Notes under the pieces: generated by a model
Seen by the model: only the letters and a program-made list of their open reading frames with translations
What the model was told of the DNA's origin: nothing
The model's database searches: none
Translations under genes and position numbers: made by a program
Part shown: positions 6,821 to 17,300 of the stretch, piece after piece
Numbering within the stretch: the stretch's first letter is position 1
Layout of the letters: each line of letters starts with the position of its first letter
Assembly (NCBI RefSeq): GCF_014201875.1
Contig: NZ_JACHFL010000027.1
Span: 1 to 43,460, forward strand
Source of the DNA: Deinococcus humi
GTDB taxonomy: Bacteria > Deinococcota > Deinococci > Deinococcales > Deinococcaceae
Direction of reading: 5' to 3'
DNA length: 43,460 bases

Positions 6821-9538
6821 CCGCAGTCACCCAACCAATCCATGCGCGTGCTTGACCGAGGAGTCTACCGTGGTCCTCACCTGTACAGCGCCTTTCCAAT
6901 GGTGCGGCTGACGCTGGATCTTGGGGCCCTGGAAGAATGGCCATCACATCTCCTGCCGGACTTCAACGCCCGTCTGCTGACCCTGTTACCGGGCTTAAAG
7001 GAGCACGGCTGCAGTCTTCATCGCCCGGGCGGTTTCATTGAACGTCTCCTGACAGGCACGTGGCTTGGACACGTCACCGAGCATGTCGCTCTTGAACTTC
7101 AGACACAGGTGGGCCACCGGGCCACACGCGGCAAGACCCGGAGCGTCCGCTCACAGCCAGGAGTTTATAACGTTCTGTTCGCCTATCAGGATGAACAGGT
7201 GGCCCTGCTGGCCGGACGAATCGCCCTGCAACTCGTGGACAGCCTGCTGCCTCCTGAGCTGCGCGGCGTGCAGGGCCTGAACCGAATCTGCACCGGCCCT
7301 GAGTCTCCTGACCTCCACCAGACCTTCGATCTTCCGGCCATGCTGGCGGCCCTGGAACAGCTGGCGCAGCAGCGAGCTCTCGGACCGACCACTCACGCCC
7401 TGGTGGAAGAAGCGCGGCGCCGGCGCATACCAGTCCAGCGCCTGGACGAGCAGAATATGGTGGTCCTGGGGACTGGACGTTGGCAAAAACGGCTCCGCGC
7501 CAGCATCACCGGCGACACCCCACACCTGGCCGTGGTTTTTGCCGGCAACAAGGCCATGACCAAGACGCTGCTGGAACAGACAGGCGTACCAGTGCCGCGC
7601 GGGGCCGTGGTGCGCGATGTGGAGTCCGCCGTACAGGAGGCCAACCAACTGGGATTCCCCGTGGTCATCAAACCAGTGAATGGCATTCACGGGCGCGGAG
7701 TCAGCGTGGACTTGCAGAATGCCGCCGAGGTTCGAACCGGGTTCAAGCGTGTCGCGCAGCATTCGGCGCAGGTCATTGTGGAACAGTACTACCAAGGTCA
7801 CGATTACCGCATTCTGGTGGTGGGTGGACAGGTCGTCGCTGTCTCGCAACGCATGCCGGCCCGGGTGACTGGTGACGGCGTACAGACAGTGCAGGCACTG
7901 ATCGAAGAGGTCAACCGCGACCCCCGCCGCGGTGTGGGTCATGAGCAGGTGATGACGCGCATTACGGTAGACGCCCAGGTACGCTCACTGCTCGACAAAC
8001 GCGGCTATACCTTGGACAGCGTGCCGGCCAGCGGGGAGACGGTGACGCTGCGCGAGACGGCGAATCTCTCCACCGGCGGAACTGCTGTGGACCAGACGGA
8101 CGAGATTCATCCGGACAATGCCTTCTTCGCGCGGCGCGCAGCGACCACCATCGGTCTGGATGTGGCCGGCATAGACTTCATCGCGCCAGACATTTCCCAC
8201 TCCGTGCGCGAAACGGGCGGGGGCATCGTGGAGGTCAACGCCGCTCCTGGCTTCCGGATGCACCTGAATCCGGCTCAGGGTCAGCCACGGGCGGTGGCGC
8301 GCCCAGTGATGGCCGTGCTGTATCCACGTGGTACACCCAGCCAGATTCCGATCCTGGCCATCACCGGCACCAATGGCAAGACCACCACCGCCCGCATGAT
8401 CGCCCACATCCTCTCGCACCAGGGACAGACGGTTGGCCTGACGAGCACAGGTGGAGTCTATGTGGAAGGCCAACTTGTGGCGGAGGGCGACGCGACCGGC
8501 CCGCGGAGCGCGCGACTGGTGCTGGCGGACCCTTCGGTGGACGTGGCCGTGCTGGAAACTGCGCGAGGTGGGCTGCTGCGTGAAGGGCTGGGCTTCCAAC
8601 AGTGTGATGTGGGCGTGGTGCTGAATGTGCAGCCCGATCACCTGGGCCTGAAGGGCATCCACACTCTGGAAGACCTGGCGCGAGTCAAGTCGGTGATCGT
8701 GAACGTCGTGTGCCGCGGCGGCACCAGCGTGCTAAATGCCGACGATCCACTCACGTTACGGATGGCGCGGCGGGCCGGGGGTCACCTGGCATTGTTCTCC
8801 TTGTATGGTGACGATCTGCCGCCTGCCGTGCAGCGTCACGTCTCGGAAGGTGGCCTGGCCGCAGTTCAGGAGACCAGCGACGGCGAAGCGTGGATCGTGT
8901 TGCGTCAGGCTGGGCAACATCTGCCAGTCATACGGACCGCTGACATCCCGGCCACCTTGCAGGGGCAGGCGACATTTAACGTCCAGAACGCGCTTGCAGC
9001 GACACTGGCATGTGTGGCGCACGGCGTCTCTCCCGAGGAGATCGCCGGGGCGCTCCGGAACTTTACCTCGTCCTTCGAGGAAGCCCCTGGCCGAGTGAAT
9101 GTTTATGATGGCCATCCCTTCCGTGTCATCTTGGACTACGCCCACAACGCCGCCGGACTCAGGGCGTTGGGTGACCTGCTTCAGAAGCTGCGCGTGGACC
9201 ATGCCAGAGTGTTGGGGATGGTCAGCATTCCGGGGGACCGCCGAGATGCGGATATCTTCGAGTTGGGTCAGGTGGCTGCCCAGGTCTTTGACGAGCTCAT
9301 TTTCCGTGAGCCTCCGGACGGACGTGGACGGCCCGCCGGGGACGTACTGGAAAAACTGACGGAGGGGGCGCTGATGGGAGGCTTTCCCGCTGACCGGATT
9401 CATCGGGCGATGGACGAACACTCGGCGGTCGAAACCACCCTCAGGCTGGCAGCTGCCGGTGATCTGGTGGTGCTGTTGCCAACGGCCATCGACGCAGTCT
9501 GGACGCAGATGGTGAATTTCAGGCCCAAGAACGACTGA
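6818..9538 (+). CDS. cphA: Cyanophycin synthetase
   Basis: CphA polymerises aspartate and arginine with ATP into cyanophycin, a nitrogen/carbon storage polymer in the cytoplasm. The 906 residues match the usual length. The N-terminus has MRVLDRGVYRGPHLYS (residues 9-24). An ATP-grasp domain covers about 220-480, with KTLLEQTGVPVP, GFPVVIKPVNGIHGRGV and GGGIVEVNAAPGFRMH. A Mur-ligase domain follows, with P-loop GTNGKTTT near 516, GPRSARLVLADP, LNVQPDHLG and LDYAHN. The start is TTG 6818, because AAGGAG (6807-6812) lies 5 nt before it; the ATG at 6842 has no such site. No cyanophycinase (cphB) or second synthetase lies in the window. The gene appears intact. Confidence 0.95.
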   Translation: MPQSPNQSMRVLDRGVYRGPHLYSAFPMVRLTLDLGALEEWPSHLLPDFNARLLTLLPGLKEHGCSLHRPGGFIERLLTGTWLGHVTEHVALELQTQVGHRATRGKTRSVRSQPGVYNVLFAYQDEQVALLAGRIALQLVDSLLPPELRGVQGLNRICTGPESPDLHQTFDLPAMLAALEQLAQQRALGPTTHALVEEARRRRIPVQRLDEQNMVVLGTGRWQKRLRASITGDTPHLAVVFAGNKAMTKTLLEQTGVPVPRGAVVRDVESAVQEANQLGFPVVIKPVNGIHGRGVSVDLQNAAEVRTGFKRVAQHSAQVIVEQYYQGHDYRILVVGGQVVAVSQRMPARVTGDGVQTVQALIEEVNRDPRRGVGHEQVMTRITVDAQVRSLLDKRGYTLDSVPASGETVTLRETANLSTGGTAVDQTDEIHPDNAFFARRAATTIGLDVAGIDFIAPDISHSVRETGGGIVEVNAAPGFRMHLNPAQGQPRAVARPVMAVLYPRGTPSQIPILAITGTNGKTTTARMIAHILSHQGQTVGLTSTGGVYVEGQLVAEGDATGPRSARLVLADPSVDVAVLETARGGLLREGLGFQQCDVGVVLNVQPDHLGLKGIHTLEDLARVKSVIVNVVCRGGTSVLNADDPLTLRMARRAGGHLALFSLYGDDLPPAVQRHVSEGGLAAVQETSDGEAWIVLRQAGQHLPVIRTADIPATLQGQATFNVQNALAATLACVAHGVSPEEIAGALRNFTSSFEEAPGRVNVYDGHPFRVILDYAHNAAGLRALGDLLQKLRVDHARVLGMVSIPGDRRDADIFELGQVAAQVFDELIFREPPDGRGRPAGDVLEKLTEGALMGGFPADRIHRAMDEHSAVETTLRLAAAGDLVVLLPTAIDAVWTQMVNFRPKND

Positions 9539-10487
9539 TGGAAGGTGCGCGGCTGCGCTCTGAAGGATGATCACTTGATTGCGCTCAGTTAGCGACAACT
9601 CGCCAGAACTTCATGAAGTGAGGACAGCGGAACACAGCCTGCCACGTCCGGACGTGGCGGAGACCTTTGGTGTGCTCGGAGCTTGGCCGGACTCCTGCTC
9701 TTCATTCCTCACCCAATCTGGGCCGTGCTCCGAGTATTGGGCCGCCTCTTCGACTTCTGAAGCAGTGCACGTCAGGGCATCTCCTCTAAGAGCGGATCAT
9801 AACCTGCTTATCCCGGGGCAAGGTCTCAGGGATTCTGGCAACTTAACGTCAGCAGGCTGTTGAGCTGTGCTTATCCGCAAGCTCTCCTGCCACCGTTGTC
9901 CACTGAATGTCATCAGTTCCACGCTGTGGTTGTCCCAGCGCTTCCCCCTGAGTCAAGGCGGTGAGCAAAACTGTTCCATGAGCGTGATGGTGGTGTTCAG
10001 GTCAGGCACCAAACCCTCCGGTTGTGGAAATCAAGTTTGCTCCTAGTAGGAGTGCGCCTGAGCCGACCGGGAATGGCCTTCAACCGACGATGTTCCGGTT
10101 GAAGCCATGACCAACCCAGATCGACGGCTTTATTTGTTGAGTCTGTGACTGCCGTTCAGAGGGAGATCCCCGACCTTCTCGAGCACGGTACCGCTGTTGC
10201 ACTTATGACGCGGCAGTCTTCAGTTGCCCTTCAATTTCCCTGACGCTGGGGCGTCCATCGCCATCCTGTGCCGCCGCAAGAGGATGCCAAACCAAGGGAC
10301 GTGGAAGAGCCCCCGCTACCCCTTGAGGACGTCCCATACCACCGCACGGCGACTCAACAGCCATATGGCCACTGTTTCCAGACCTTTCCAACCAGGATAT
10401 GGACGCCCTTCGGACATGTCATTGGCCAGCCATCCTCAGCCCGCTACGGTCTCAGCACGCCTGCATCTGAGGCGCAAGGAGACCACC
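9539..10487. other. Intergenic region, ~0.95 kb, no recognised gene
   Basis: Frames here are short and unlike known families. A hairpin CTTCAACCG (10078-10086) with CGGTTGAAG (10096-10104) has no T tract. A minus-strand fragment ending near 10203 (GRPSVREIEGQLKTAAS) may be a remnant of something, but I cannot name it. Confidence 0.45.
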
Positions 10488-11264
10488 ATGCCTACGAAAA
10501 CCACCCGCATCATCGCCGCCCTCGTCCTGACCGCTCTGCTCGGTGCCTGCGGCGGCACCCAGGCTGGGAACACCCCCCCGCCCTCCATCCCCGGCTCCGG
10601 ACAGCCTGGGCAGGCCGCACCCTACACCATGACCGGCACCGTGAAGAATGCCGCCGGACAGCCCATCGCGGGGGCGGAGGTCTGGGCCGACAACACCCTC
10701 TATTACGACATGAATGCCCTCGGCACCACCGACGCGCAGGGCCGCTACACCATTGCCCTGCCCCGCAATCAGCCCGGTACCTGGCGGGCCGGTGGGCACG
10801 TGAAGACGAAGTACGCCAATGAGTGGTACGAACTGTCGCTCGTTCCGGACACCAACGCGGCTTTTGCCACTGACCAAGGCGCGGTTCGTAACTTCACGCT
10901 GCGGATCTCCGGCGAGCGGCCAGGCGGCGGCGAGTACGGCGGCAAGCTCTACCCGTATTTCGGTGAGGCCGGCGGAGACTTCGATATGGATCAGGTGGAG
11001 TTCACTTTGACCCCCACTGGCCCGCTGATCGATGGCAGTGTCGGATCGGTGATCACGCGCCACCGGGACGACACCATGGTCCGCGATATCCCGATCGGGA
11101 AGTACGTCGTCACGGCCCGGTATGTTCCGACGGGCGGTCCGGTCCGCCCGATGGTGCTGATGGGACGCAATGAGAGCGCCTACGCACCGAGCACCACGAT
11201 CACCTTCCGTGAGTCGCCGTCCTACGGCCTGTTCGCCGACCTCACCGTCAGCCTGGCGCCGTAA
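10488..11264 (+). CDS. Lipoprotein with carboxypeptidase-regulatory-like domain
   Basis: The start is ATG 10488 with AAGGAG 6 nt upstream (10476-10481). The signal sequence MPTKTTRIIAALVLTALLGAC ends in a lipobox (LGAC, Cys21), so the mature protein is lipid-anchored outside the cytoplasmic membrane. A proline-rich linker follows (PPPSIPGSGQPGQ). From about residue 46 there is a beta-sandwich of the carboxypeptidase regulatory/CNA-B kind: TMTGTVKNAAGQPIAGAEVW and TTDAQGRYTIALP. The rest (VRNFTLRISGERPGGGEYGG..., ending DLTVSLAP) has no assigned domain. 258 residues, single gene, function unknown. The final 43 bp overlap the tail of a convergent reading frame. Confidence 0.85.
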   Translation: MPTKTTRIIAALVLTALLGACGGTQAGNTPPPSIPGSGQPGQAAPYTMTGTVKNAAGQPIAGAEVWADNTLYYDMNALGTTDAQGRYTIALPRNQPGTWRAGGHVKTKYANEWYELSLVPDTNAAFATDQGAVRNFTLRISGERPGGGEYGGKLYPYFGEAGGDFDMDQVEFTLTPTGPLIDGSVGSVITRHRDDTMVRDIPIGKYVVTARYVPTGGPVRPMVLMGRNESAYAPSTTITFRESPSYGLFADLTVSLAP

Positions 11265-11736
11265 GCCGTCGCCGCATCATTGGCTAGCCACGGTTGAGGC
11301 CGAAGCTTCGCACAAATGCGAAATCCTGCACCTGCTGATAGACGGACTCGCCCAGGCTGGTGAGCACTCACATGCTCCAACGGCGTTCCGCGAATCTGCG
11401 CCAGGGTCTTTTGAATGATCAGGCGTAGCTGCTGGGCAATCTGGATCTGCGCCCGGCCCGACTCGACGATACCCTTTAGGTTAGCTCGGTACACCTCGCT
11501 CAGGACACTAGGCCGTCCCAGCAAGGGGGGCTCAGTTGCCGGAGAGTGGCGGTCACCACCTGGCGGATCGCCTGCGTGACCACGAGCCGTCCCCGTCCAT
11601 CCTGGATGATGTGTTCGAGGGTATTGAGCCGAATCAACCCGGCCTCCCTGATATAACGTCGCGCCACAGCAAACGACATGCACTCGGTGCGGGCGTCGAG
11701 TGCATCTGGTAGGAAGAACTCGGCTTGAGGGGTCAT
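11222..11736 (-). pseudogene. Hypothetical protein gene split by a frameshift at a C6 run
   Basis: The first frame starts at ATG 11736 (MTPQAEFFLPDALDARTECM...) and reads through IIQDGRGRLVVTQAIRQVV to LRQLSPP. Protein-like sequence continues in the next frame as LLGRPSVLSEVYRANLKGIV and AQQLRLIIQKTLAQIRGTP. The switch falls at the six-base G run on the plus strand at about 11525-11530, a classic slippage or sequencing-error site. The joined product would be about 165 residues, soluble and mostly helical. I do not know its function. Either a recent pseudogene or an error in the sequence. Confidence 0.6.
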
Positions 11737-11937
11737 AGGACAGTAGAAAGAGGTGAGGCGAGGGAACCCTAAGACGATGTTGGTGGTGTGTCAGACGAGA
11801 CGCAGGCTCACACTTTCAGGTCCCGCACTGAGCTTTATGAAGAGCTCTTAAGGCTTTCAGCGGGTTACTAAGCCTGTTCGAAGTGGGCTTTATCTTTCCC
11901 AGGCCCCTTGCTTTGTGCGACTCTCCAACATAGAGTC

Positions 11938-12132
11938 ATGGGTCTTGAGCAGGAGCGGCGCCTCGCTGCCCTCGCCACTCGCATGACGGCTCTTCAGCGC
12001 CGTCTGGACACTCTGCTGTGCTGGCAGATGGAGCGTGAAGCACTGCTGATAGAGCTGCAGTGGCGCCGGACCCACTGGCCGGAGTTGGGGCGGCCCATCC
12101 TGGCCCCGCTGCCGCCCGAGTCGGGGAGCTGA
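11938..12132 (+). CDS. Small helical protein, 64 aa
   Basis: Starting at ATG 11938: MGLEQERRLAALATRMTALQ..., with regular Leu/Met spacing to about residue 45 typical of an amphipathic or coiled-coil helix, then a proline-rich end (RPILAPLPPESGS). No family is recognised and there is no strong ribosome binding site. A long overlapping frame on the other strand is less protein-like. Confidence 0.4.
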   Translation: MGLEQERRLAALATRMTALQRRLDTLLCWQMEREALLIELQWRRTHWPELGRPILAPLPPESGS

Positions 12133-12215
12133 GACACACTCGCTGCACTTGGCAGGACGCCGCGCACCGGCGAACAGCTTGTCACCTGCAGTTGATGTCA
12201 TGGCTCTACGAATAC

Positions 12216-12235
12216 AGGCGGCCCAGAGGCCGCCT
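12216..12235. terminator. Hairpin, possible terminator
   Basis: AGGCGGCC/GGCCGCCT, 8 bp with a 4-nt loop, about 80 bp after the 64-codon ORF. No T tract follows on the plus strand, so termination is uncertain. Confidence 0.35.
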
Positions 12236-12353
12236 GAGGGTGAGTATCTTTCAGGACCGCGATGCTGTTGTTTGATCCCGGCGCACGACGGTGGGTTCAC
12301 GCCGCCGGAGGCCCGCCAGACCAGCCAGCCCCAGTCCATGCTGTGTCATCGTC

Positions 12354-12461
12354 CTACGTGGTCACCGTGGTCTCCGTCGTGATGGTGTCCTGCGCCCGCG
12401 CAGGCATAGAAGCAAAGCCAAAGGCCAGCACCAGCAGAGTCGTTCTCGCGTATTGGTTCAT
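12354..12461 (-). CDS. Very small exported peptide, 35 aa
   Basis: ATG 12461 is preceded by a strong site (GCAGGAGG, 8 nt before). The product MNQYARTTLLVLAFGFASMP ARA has a clean Sec signal peptide, with cleavage likely after ARA, leaving the 12-residue acidic/threonine-rich QDTITTETTVTT. Either a secreted micropeptide or the 5' stub of a truncated exported protein. The good ribosome binding site and signal argue it was a real start. Confidence 0.5.
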   Translation of the reverse strand: MNQYARTTLLVLAFGFASMPARAQDTITTETTVTT

Positions 12462-13172
12462 TGGTGAACCTCCTGCAAGAGTTTGGATTCTTACGCGTGC
12501 ATCATCCCGCGCCCAGCCGTTTTTCTTGGTATGGCCACTGTTGATCTGGACCTGACTTCTCCTTAAGAAGGAGGGGAAGGCAGAATGCTGGAACGCATGA
12601 AGTTTGAGCAGGGCAACCTGTTGCTGGAGGCTTGCGTTCTCGGCGCCCCCGGGCGCCTGCCGTGACTGATCGTCTCGGGTGAGCCATTGAGAAAGCCCAT
12701 TCGATCTCGAGTCAGCTTTTTGGCCAGACATTCCCGGCCAGAGGCAAAGCATTCCGGCACTTTCAGTTCTGGCCTCACCCTCTGACAACGTCTGATGGCC
12801 GTTTGGCTCAACACCTGCCGTGCGCAAATGAACATGCGGCAAGCCTAGGAACCCGGCTGCAGACGAGGCGCACTGGGGGTGACGCCGCGGTGGCCGATCT
12901 AGGGCAAGCAACCCAATCAGATAACCGAGGATGTGGCCGAAGCCCAGAGCGCCCAGAGTGCGCGCCGTTAGCAACTGGCCCACTTGATTCAGGAGGCTAC
13001 GCCGGTGGTCGCGCAGCCCGAAAAGGAGGGAGCTGACGCGCAGGTTCAGGCGTTCAAACCCTCAGCACCGGAGGTGAGGCCCCCTTGCATGCACTCCCCA
13101 TGCCAAAAATAGGGATCTCTGGGCTGATCGCAAGTCGGGAGCGCCAGGATGCCCATTCAACCCACAGTCAAT
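12462..13172. other. Region without a convincing intact gene
   Basis: A plus-strand start with AAGAAGGAGG precedes a 26-codon frame at 12585 (MLERMKFEQGNLLLEACVLG...) that stops at once. Near 12905-13110 another plus frame interrupted by two TAG codons reads ITEDVAEAQSAQSARR, stop, QLAHLIQEATPVVAQPEKEG. These look like scraps of old genes; no family can be named. Confidence 0.35.
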
Positions 13173-13189
13173 TGAATAGAATAGATTCA
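13173..13189 (+). promoter_or_regulatory. Leaderless promoter and ArsR operator at arsR1
   Basis: TAGAAT (13177-13182) lies exactly 6 nt before ATG 13189, with no ribosome binding site between, which fits a leaderless Deinococcus promoter. TGAAT (13173-13177) and ATTCA (13185-13189) form a perfect inverted repeat over the -10 box and start, as expected for autorepression by ArsR. The -35 is weak (CATTCA at 13154). Confidence 0.55.
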
Positions 13190-13509
13190 TGACTGCTGTG
13201 GCCGCGCCAACCGCTCTGGATCAGCTCAAGGCCCTGTCTCACGAGATCCGCTTTTCCCTGGTGCGGCACCTGGCCCAGGGCGAGTACTGCGTCTGTGACC
13301 TCGAAGCCCTGCTGGATCTGCCGCAGTCCAAGGTGTCTTACCATCTTGGCATCCTGCGGGAGGCGGAGTTTATTCAATCCGAACAGCGCGGCAAGAACGT
13401 CTATTACAGATTAATTCATCCCACGCTCTATCAACTGGGTGGACGGCTGCTGACTGATCTCTTTGAGGGCAATGACGCCTTGACGCATCAAAACAATTCG
13501 ATATGCTAA
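13189..13509 (+). CDS. arsR: ArsR-family arsenite-responsive repressor
   Basis: A 106-residue winged-helix repressor of the SmtB/ArsR family. ALSHEIRFSLVRHL opens the DNA-binding domain. YCVCDLEALLDLPQSKVSYH (about 30-50) contains the ELCVCDL-type metalloid site: Cys pair CVC, with recognition helix SKVSYHLGILREA. The wing is RGKNVYYRL. As(III) or Sb(III) binding to these cysteines releases the operator in the family. It is the first gene of arsR-arsC-arsB, with 4 nt to arsC. Probably leaderless and autoregulated (see 13173-13189). Confidence 0.92.
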   Translation: MTAVAAPTALDQLKALSHEIRFSLVRHLAQGEYCVCDLEALLDLPQSKVSYHLGILREAEFIQSEQRGKNVYYRLIHPTLYQLGGRLLTDLFEGNDALTHQNNSIC

Positions 13510-13513
13510 GAGT

Positions 13514-13975
13514 GTGATCCGCGTCCTGATCCTCTGTACCCACAACAGTGCCCGCTCCCAGATGGCCGAAGCCCTGACCCGCGAGGCGGCTCGGCGCCTC
13601 GGTCTGAGCCTGGACGTCCATTCCGCCGGCACGGAAGCCACGCGGGTGAAGGACGACGCGAAGACCGTGATGGCTGAGATCGGACTGGATTTGTCCACCC
13701 ACAACAGTAAAACCTTGTCTGACGTTCCGGACGCCCAGAACTTCGACTATGTCGTGACCATCTGTGACAGCGCTGCCGAAGCCTGCCCGGTCTACCCTGG
13801 CAAGACCACCCGGCGGCATTACCCTTTCGTCGATCCCAGTGGGGGCAGCCTGGAACGCTGGCGGGAAGTGCGTGATCAGCTCGAAGTTCAGTTCGACACG
13901 TTTGTCCAGGCCCTTCAGGAGGGGCGTGACGTGCCCCCCACCTACGCCGACAGCCCCGCCGTAAGCACGCAGTAG
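13514..13975 (+). CDS. arsC: Arsenate reductase, thioredoxin-coupled type
   Basis: 153 residues, low-molecular-weight phosphatase fold. The P-loop is CTHNSARSQ with nucleophile Cys8 and Arg14 (CX5R). Cys84 and Cys91 in [14 protein letters not shown] form the redox relay, and Asp107 in FVDP is the catalytic acid, so all three cysteines of the thioredoxin-linked class are present. It reduces arsenate to arsenite, which ArsB next door can export. The start is GTG 13514, four bases after the arsR stop. Confidence 0.93.
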   Translation: MIRVLILCTHNSARSQMAEALTREAARRLGLSLDVHSAGTEATRVKDDAKTVMAEIGLDLSTHNSKTLSDVPDAQNFDYVVTICDSAAEACPVYPGKTTRRHYPFVDPSGGSLERWREVRDQLEVQFDTFVQALQEGRDVPPTYADSPAVSTQ

Positions 13976-13979
13976 GCTC

Positions 13980-15287
<1,308 letters not shown>

Positions 15288-15304
15288 TAACGAAACGGCC
15301 GGGT

Positions 15305-15610
15305 ATGCTGTACATCCGTACCGGCCACACCGCCCGCTCTCAGAAGGCTCAGGTGCTGTCGGAGCATCATGGTCCGCAACGGTTTGAGGTCCAGTCCGCA
15401 GGGCCGGAGCTAGTCTAGGCGAGGTGAACCCCTGACCCGGCAGGTGCTCGCCGAACGTGGGCTTTCGAGCGCCCACCTGTACGCCAAAAGCACCATGCCG
15501 CCATTGGGGCAACACTTCAGCCAAGTGATCATGATCTGTGACCGGGCCGAACAATACTGTGCGATCTTTCCCTTCGCGCTCCGGCCGTTTGAGAATCCCG
15601 CCGCAATGAC
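15305..15610 (+). pseudogene. Decayed arsC-like phosphatase/reductase paralogue
   Basis: The plus strand reads MLYIRTGHTARSQKAQVLSEHH and RFEVQSAGPELV, then stop TAG at 15416. After a +1 shift it continues EPLTRQVLAERGLSSAHLY, FSQVIMICDRAEQYCAIFP and RPFENP. This is the arsC/low-Mr phosphatase pattern ([15 protein letters not shown]...FEVxSAGxEP...VxxVCDxAxExCPxFP...FxDP). The nucleophilic Cys of the P-loop is Arg here (RTGHTARSQ), besides the stop and frameshift, so it cannot work. It follows arsB directly, so the operon once carried two arsC-type genes. Confidence 0.75.
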
Positions 15611-15691
15611 TGGCACGGACGAGGCTGACTGTGTTTCGCCGGTGCGGGCTCAGATCGACGTTCAGGTCAGGCAGTGGGTGCCGGGGCGACC

Positions 15692-16408
15692 ATGGGGATC
15701 GCCGTGTTCGGAGACGTGCACGGCAACCGCTTCGCATTGGACGCGGTGGTGCGGGAGATCGAGCGCCAGCAGCCGGACGCGTGGGTGAATCTCGATGACC
15801 AGGTGTTCGGTGGAGCAGACCCCGCCGGCGCCTAGCAGCTGCAGCAGGACCTCAGGGTGAGGTACGGCGTGCTAGAAGTGCCAGGGGACACCGACGAGCG
15901 GCTGCGGCAGCCGTTGACGGAGATCACCGAGAAGCAGGAGATGCTGGCCTGGCTGCACGGCCAGTTGCCCGCCGGGGCGGGCACGTACGTCGCAGCCCTT
16001 CCGACCAGTGTCAACCTCGCCGACGACGAGGTCCTCGCTGCGCACGGCACGCTGGACAAAGCCTGGACCTATCTGCTACGCGACGGCTAGGCCTGGGCCA
16101 GCGATGAACAGATCCTTGGGCGCCTTGGAGGTATGAGGGCAGTTGGCGTCGTCATTGTCGAGCATTCGCATCTGGAGCACCTCCGGCAGATCGGGCCGCT
16201 GGTGGTGAATGCCGGCGCGGTCAGCCGACAGAAGGACGGCAGTCCATCGGCGCGCTGGGTGCTGCTGGAAGGCAAGAGGGGCACCTGGAGTGTGTCCTTC
16301 CGCCCGGTGTCTTACGAGGTGGACGCCGCCCCTGGGCGGACAGACACGCCCCAGGGGGCGCGAAGGAAGCCGCACAACTATGGAATGAAGGGGCCAGAAC
16401 GTGACTGA
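15692..16408 (+). pseudogene. Metallophosphoesterase pseudogene with two in-frame TAG codons
   Basis: One continuous frame of 239 codons is interrupted only by TAG at 15833 and 16088. It starts MGIAVFGDVHGNRFALDAVV (metal-binding DxHGN), then NLDDQVFGGADPAGA, stop, QLQQDLRVRYGVLEVPGDTD ..., stop, AWASDEQILGRLGG ... VVIVEHSHLEHL ... SARWVLLEG. Family motifs are altered: GD-Q-V is DD, GN(T)D is GDTD, and GHTH is VEHSH. Both stops are one transition from TGG or CAG. The loss of metal ligands says the protein is dead even if the stops were read through. Confidence 0.7.
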
Positions 16409-16690
16409 ACACGACTGCCACTTGTTCTCCCTGTCGGGGATGCCCTCATGACCCTGACCTTCAAGTAGGCCTGGAACCTGAGGCGGTGAGTGATCTCGCT
16501 CATCCGCCTGGCCCAATCAATCGCACCACCATATTCAACGACACCGTGAAGAGGTGGAACGCCCAAATGCACAGGCCCAATGGCCGTGATCTTCACAGGA
16601 CGCGTCAGCCTGAGCACCTTGATGAGGGGCAGCGCGCTCCATGGAGGTGGAGCTTCATTGACCGCGGTCCCCACAGATGGCAGCACTGCC

Positions 16691-16728
16691 ATATTCATAT
16701 TGACATATTTGAATATATAGATCAGAAT
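16691..16728 (+). promoter_or_regulatory. Promoter and palindromic operator of arsR2
   Basis: A perfect -35 TTGACA (16700-16705), 17-bp spacer, -10 CAGAAT (16723-16728), then 6 nt to ATG 16735: the same spacing as arsR1, with no ribosome binding site (leaderless). ATATTCA (16691-16697) and TGAATAT (16710-16716) form a perfect 7-bp inverted repeat around the -35 box, a typical ArsR/SmtB operator. Confidence 0.65.
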
Positions 16729-16734
16729 GAAGCC

Positions 16735-17115
16735 ATGAAGTTTGATATGGCCGCGACGGTCTTCAAGGCTCTGGGGGACGCCCACCGCCTGAAAGCCCTG
16801 CATTTTCTAGCTACCGCCACCCCGGACTGCTGTCAGAACGGTGAGGGGATCTGCGCCTGTGACCTGGTGGACCATCTCGGCCTCGCTCAACCCACCGTCA
16901 GCCATCACATGCGCCTGCTTGTCGACGCCGGTCTGGTCACCGCCGAGAGACGCGGCCGCTGGACGCACTACGCCCTCAGCCGCGCCGGGCTCGGGACCGT
17001 TCAGACCCTCATCGACCGTCTGACGGCAGATGTCGGTTCAGCTTCTTCCTGCGCTCCTGCCACGCCACGCCCTCAAATTCAGGCCCCGCAAGTCACCTCA
17101 ACGGAGGAGTTATGA
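16735..17115 (+). CDS. arsR: Second ArsR-family repressor
   Basis: 126 residues from ATG 16735 (MKFDMAATVFKALGDAHRLK). Winged helix: CACDLVDHLGLAQPTVSHHM is the recognition region and RRGRWTHYAL the wing. Cys residues CC (~27-28) and CAC (~36-38) are placed as metalloid ligands, a pattern different from the first ArsR. The C-terminal tail after residue 95 is Ala/Pro/Ser-rich. It heads a four-gene unit. Its TGA overlaps the next ATG (ATGA, 17112-17115), so it is translationally coupled. Confidence 0.9.
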   Translation: MKFDMAATVFKALGDAHRLKALHFLATATPDCCQNGEGICACDLVDHLGLAQPTVSHHMRLLVDAGLVTAERRGRWTHYALSRAGLGTVQTLIDRLTADVGSASSCAPATPRPQIQAPQVTSTEEL

Positions 17116-17288
17116 ACCCTGTCACCCTGTTCGACGCCGCTCTGGACCACCTTGCAACCCTTCGTCAGGATGCCCATCACGCCCATCTAGTCCAGCAGGC
17201 GCGGGGCCACCATTCCCGCCTGGCGTGGCGCCGCCTGTTCCGTGTGCCCTCCGTCCCCGCCCCGGTTGCGCCCTGCACCACCTGCTGA
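17112..17288 (+). CDS. Small unknown protein, 58 aa, in arsR2 operon
   Basis: Start ATG 17112 overlaps the arsR2 stop, with GGAGGAG just upstream. Sequence MNPVTLFDAALDHLATLRQD... is rich in His and Arg in the middle (AHHAHLVQQARGHHSRLAWR) and ends VAPCTTC. Two C-terminal cysteines plus several histidines suggest metal or metalloid binding; that is inference. I know no family. It stops 12 nt before the DUF6428 gene. Confidence 0.6.
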   Translation: MNPVTLFDAALDHLATLRQDAHHAHLVQQARGHHSRLAWRRLFRVPSVPAPVAPCTTC

Positions 17289-17300
17289 AGGAGCCCCGCC

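Noticed and set aside
7151..7942. Long antisense frame within cphA
   Set aside because: Shadow of a gene with clear ATP-grasp motifs; no start signals.
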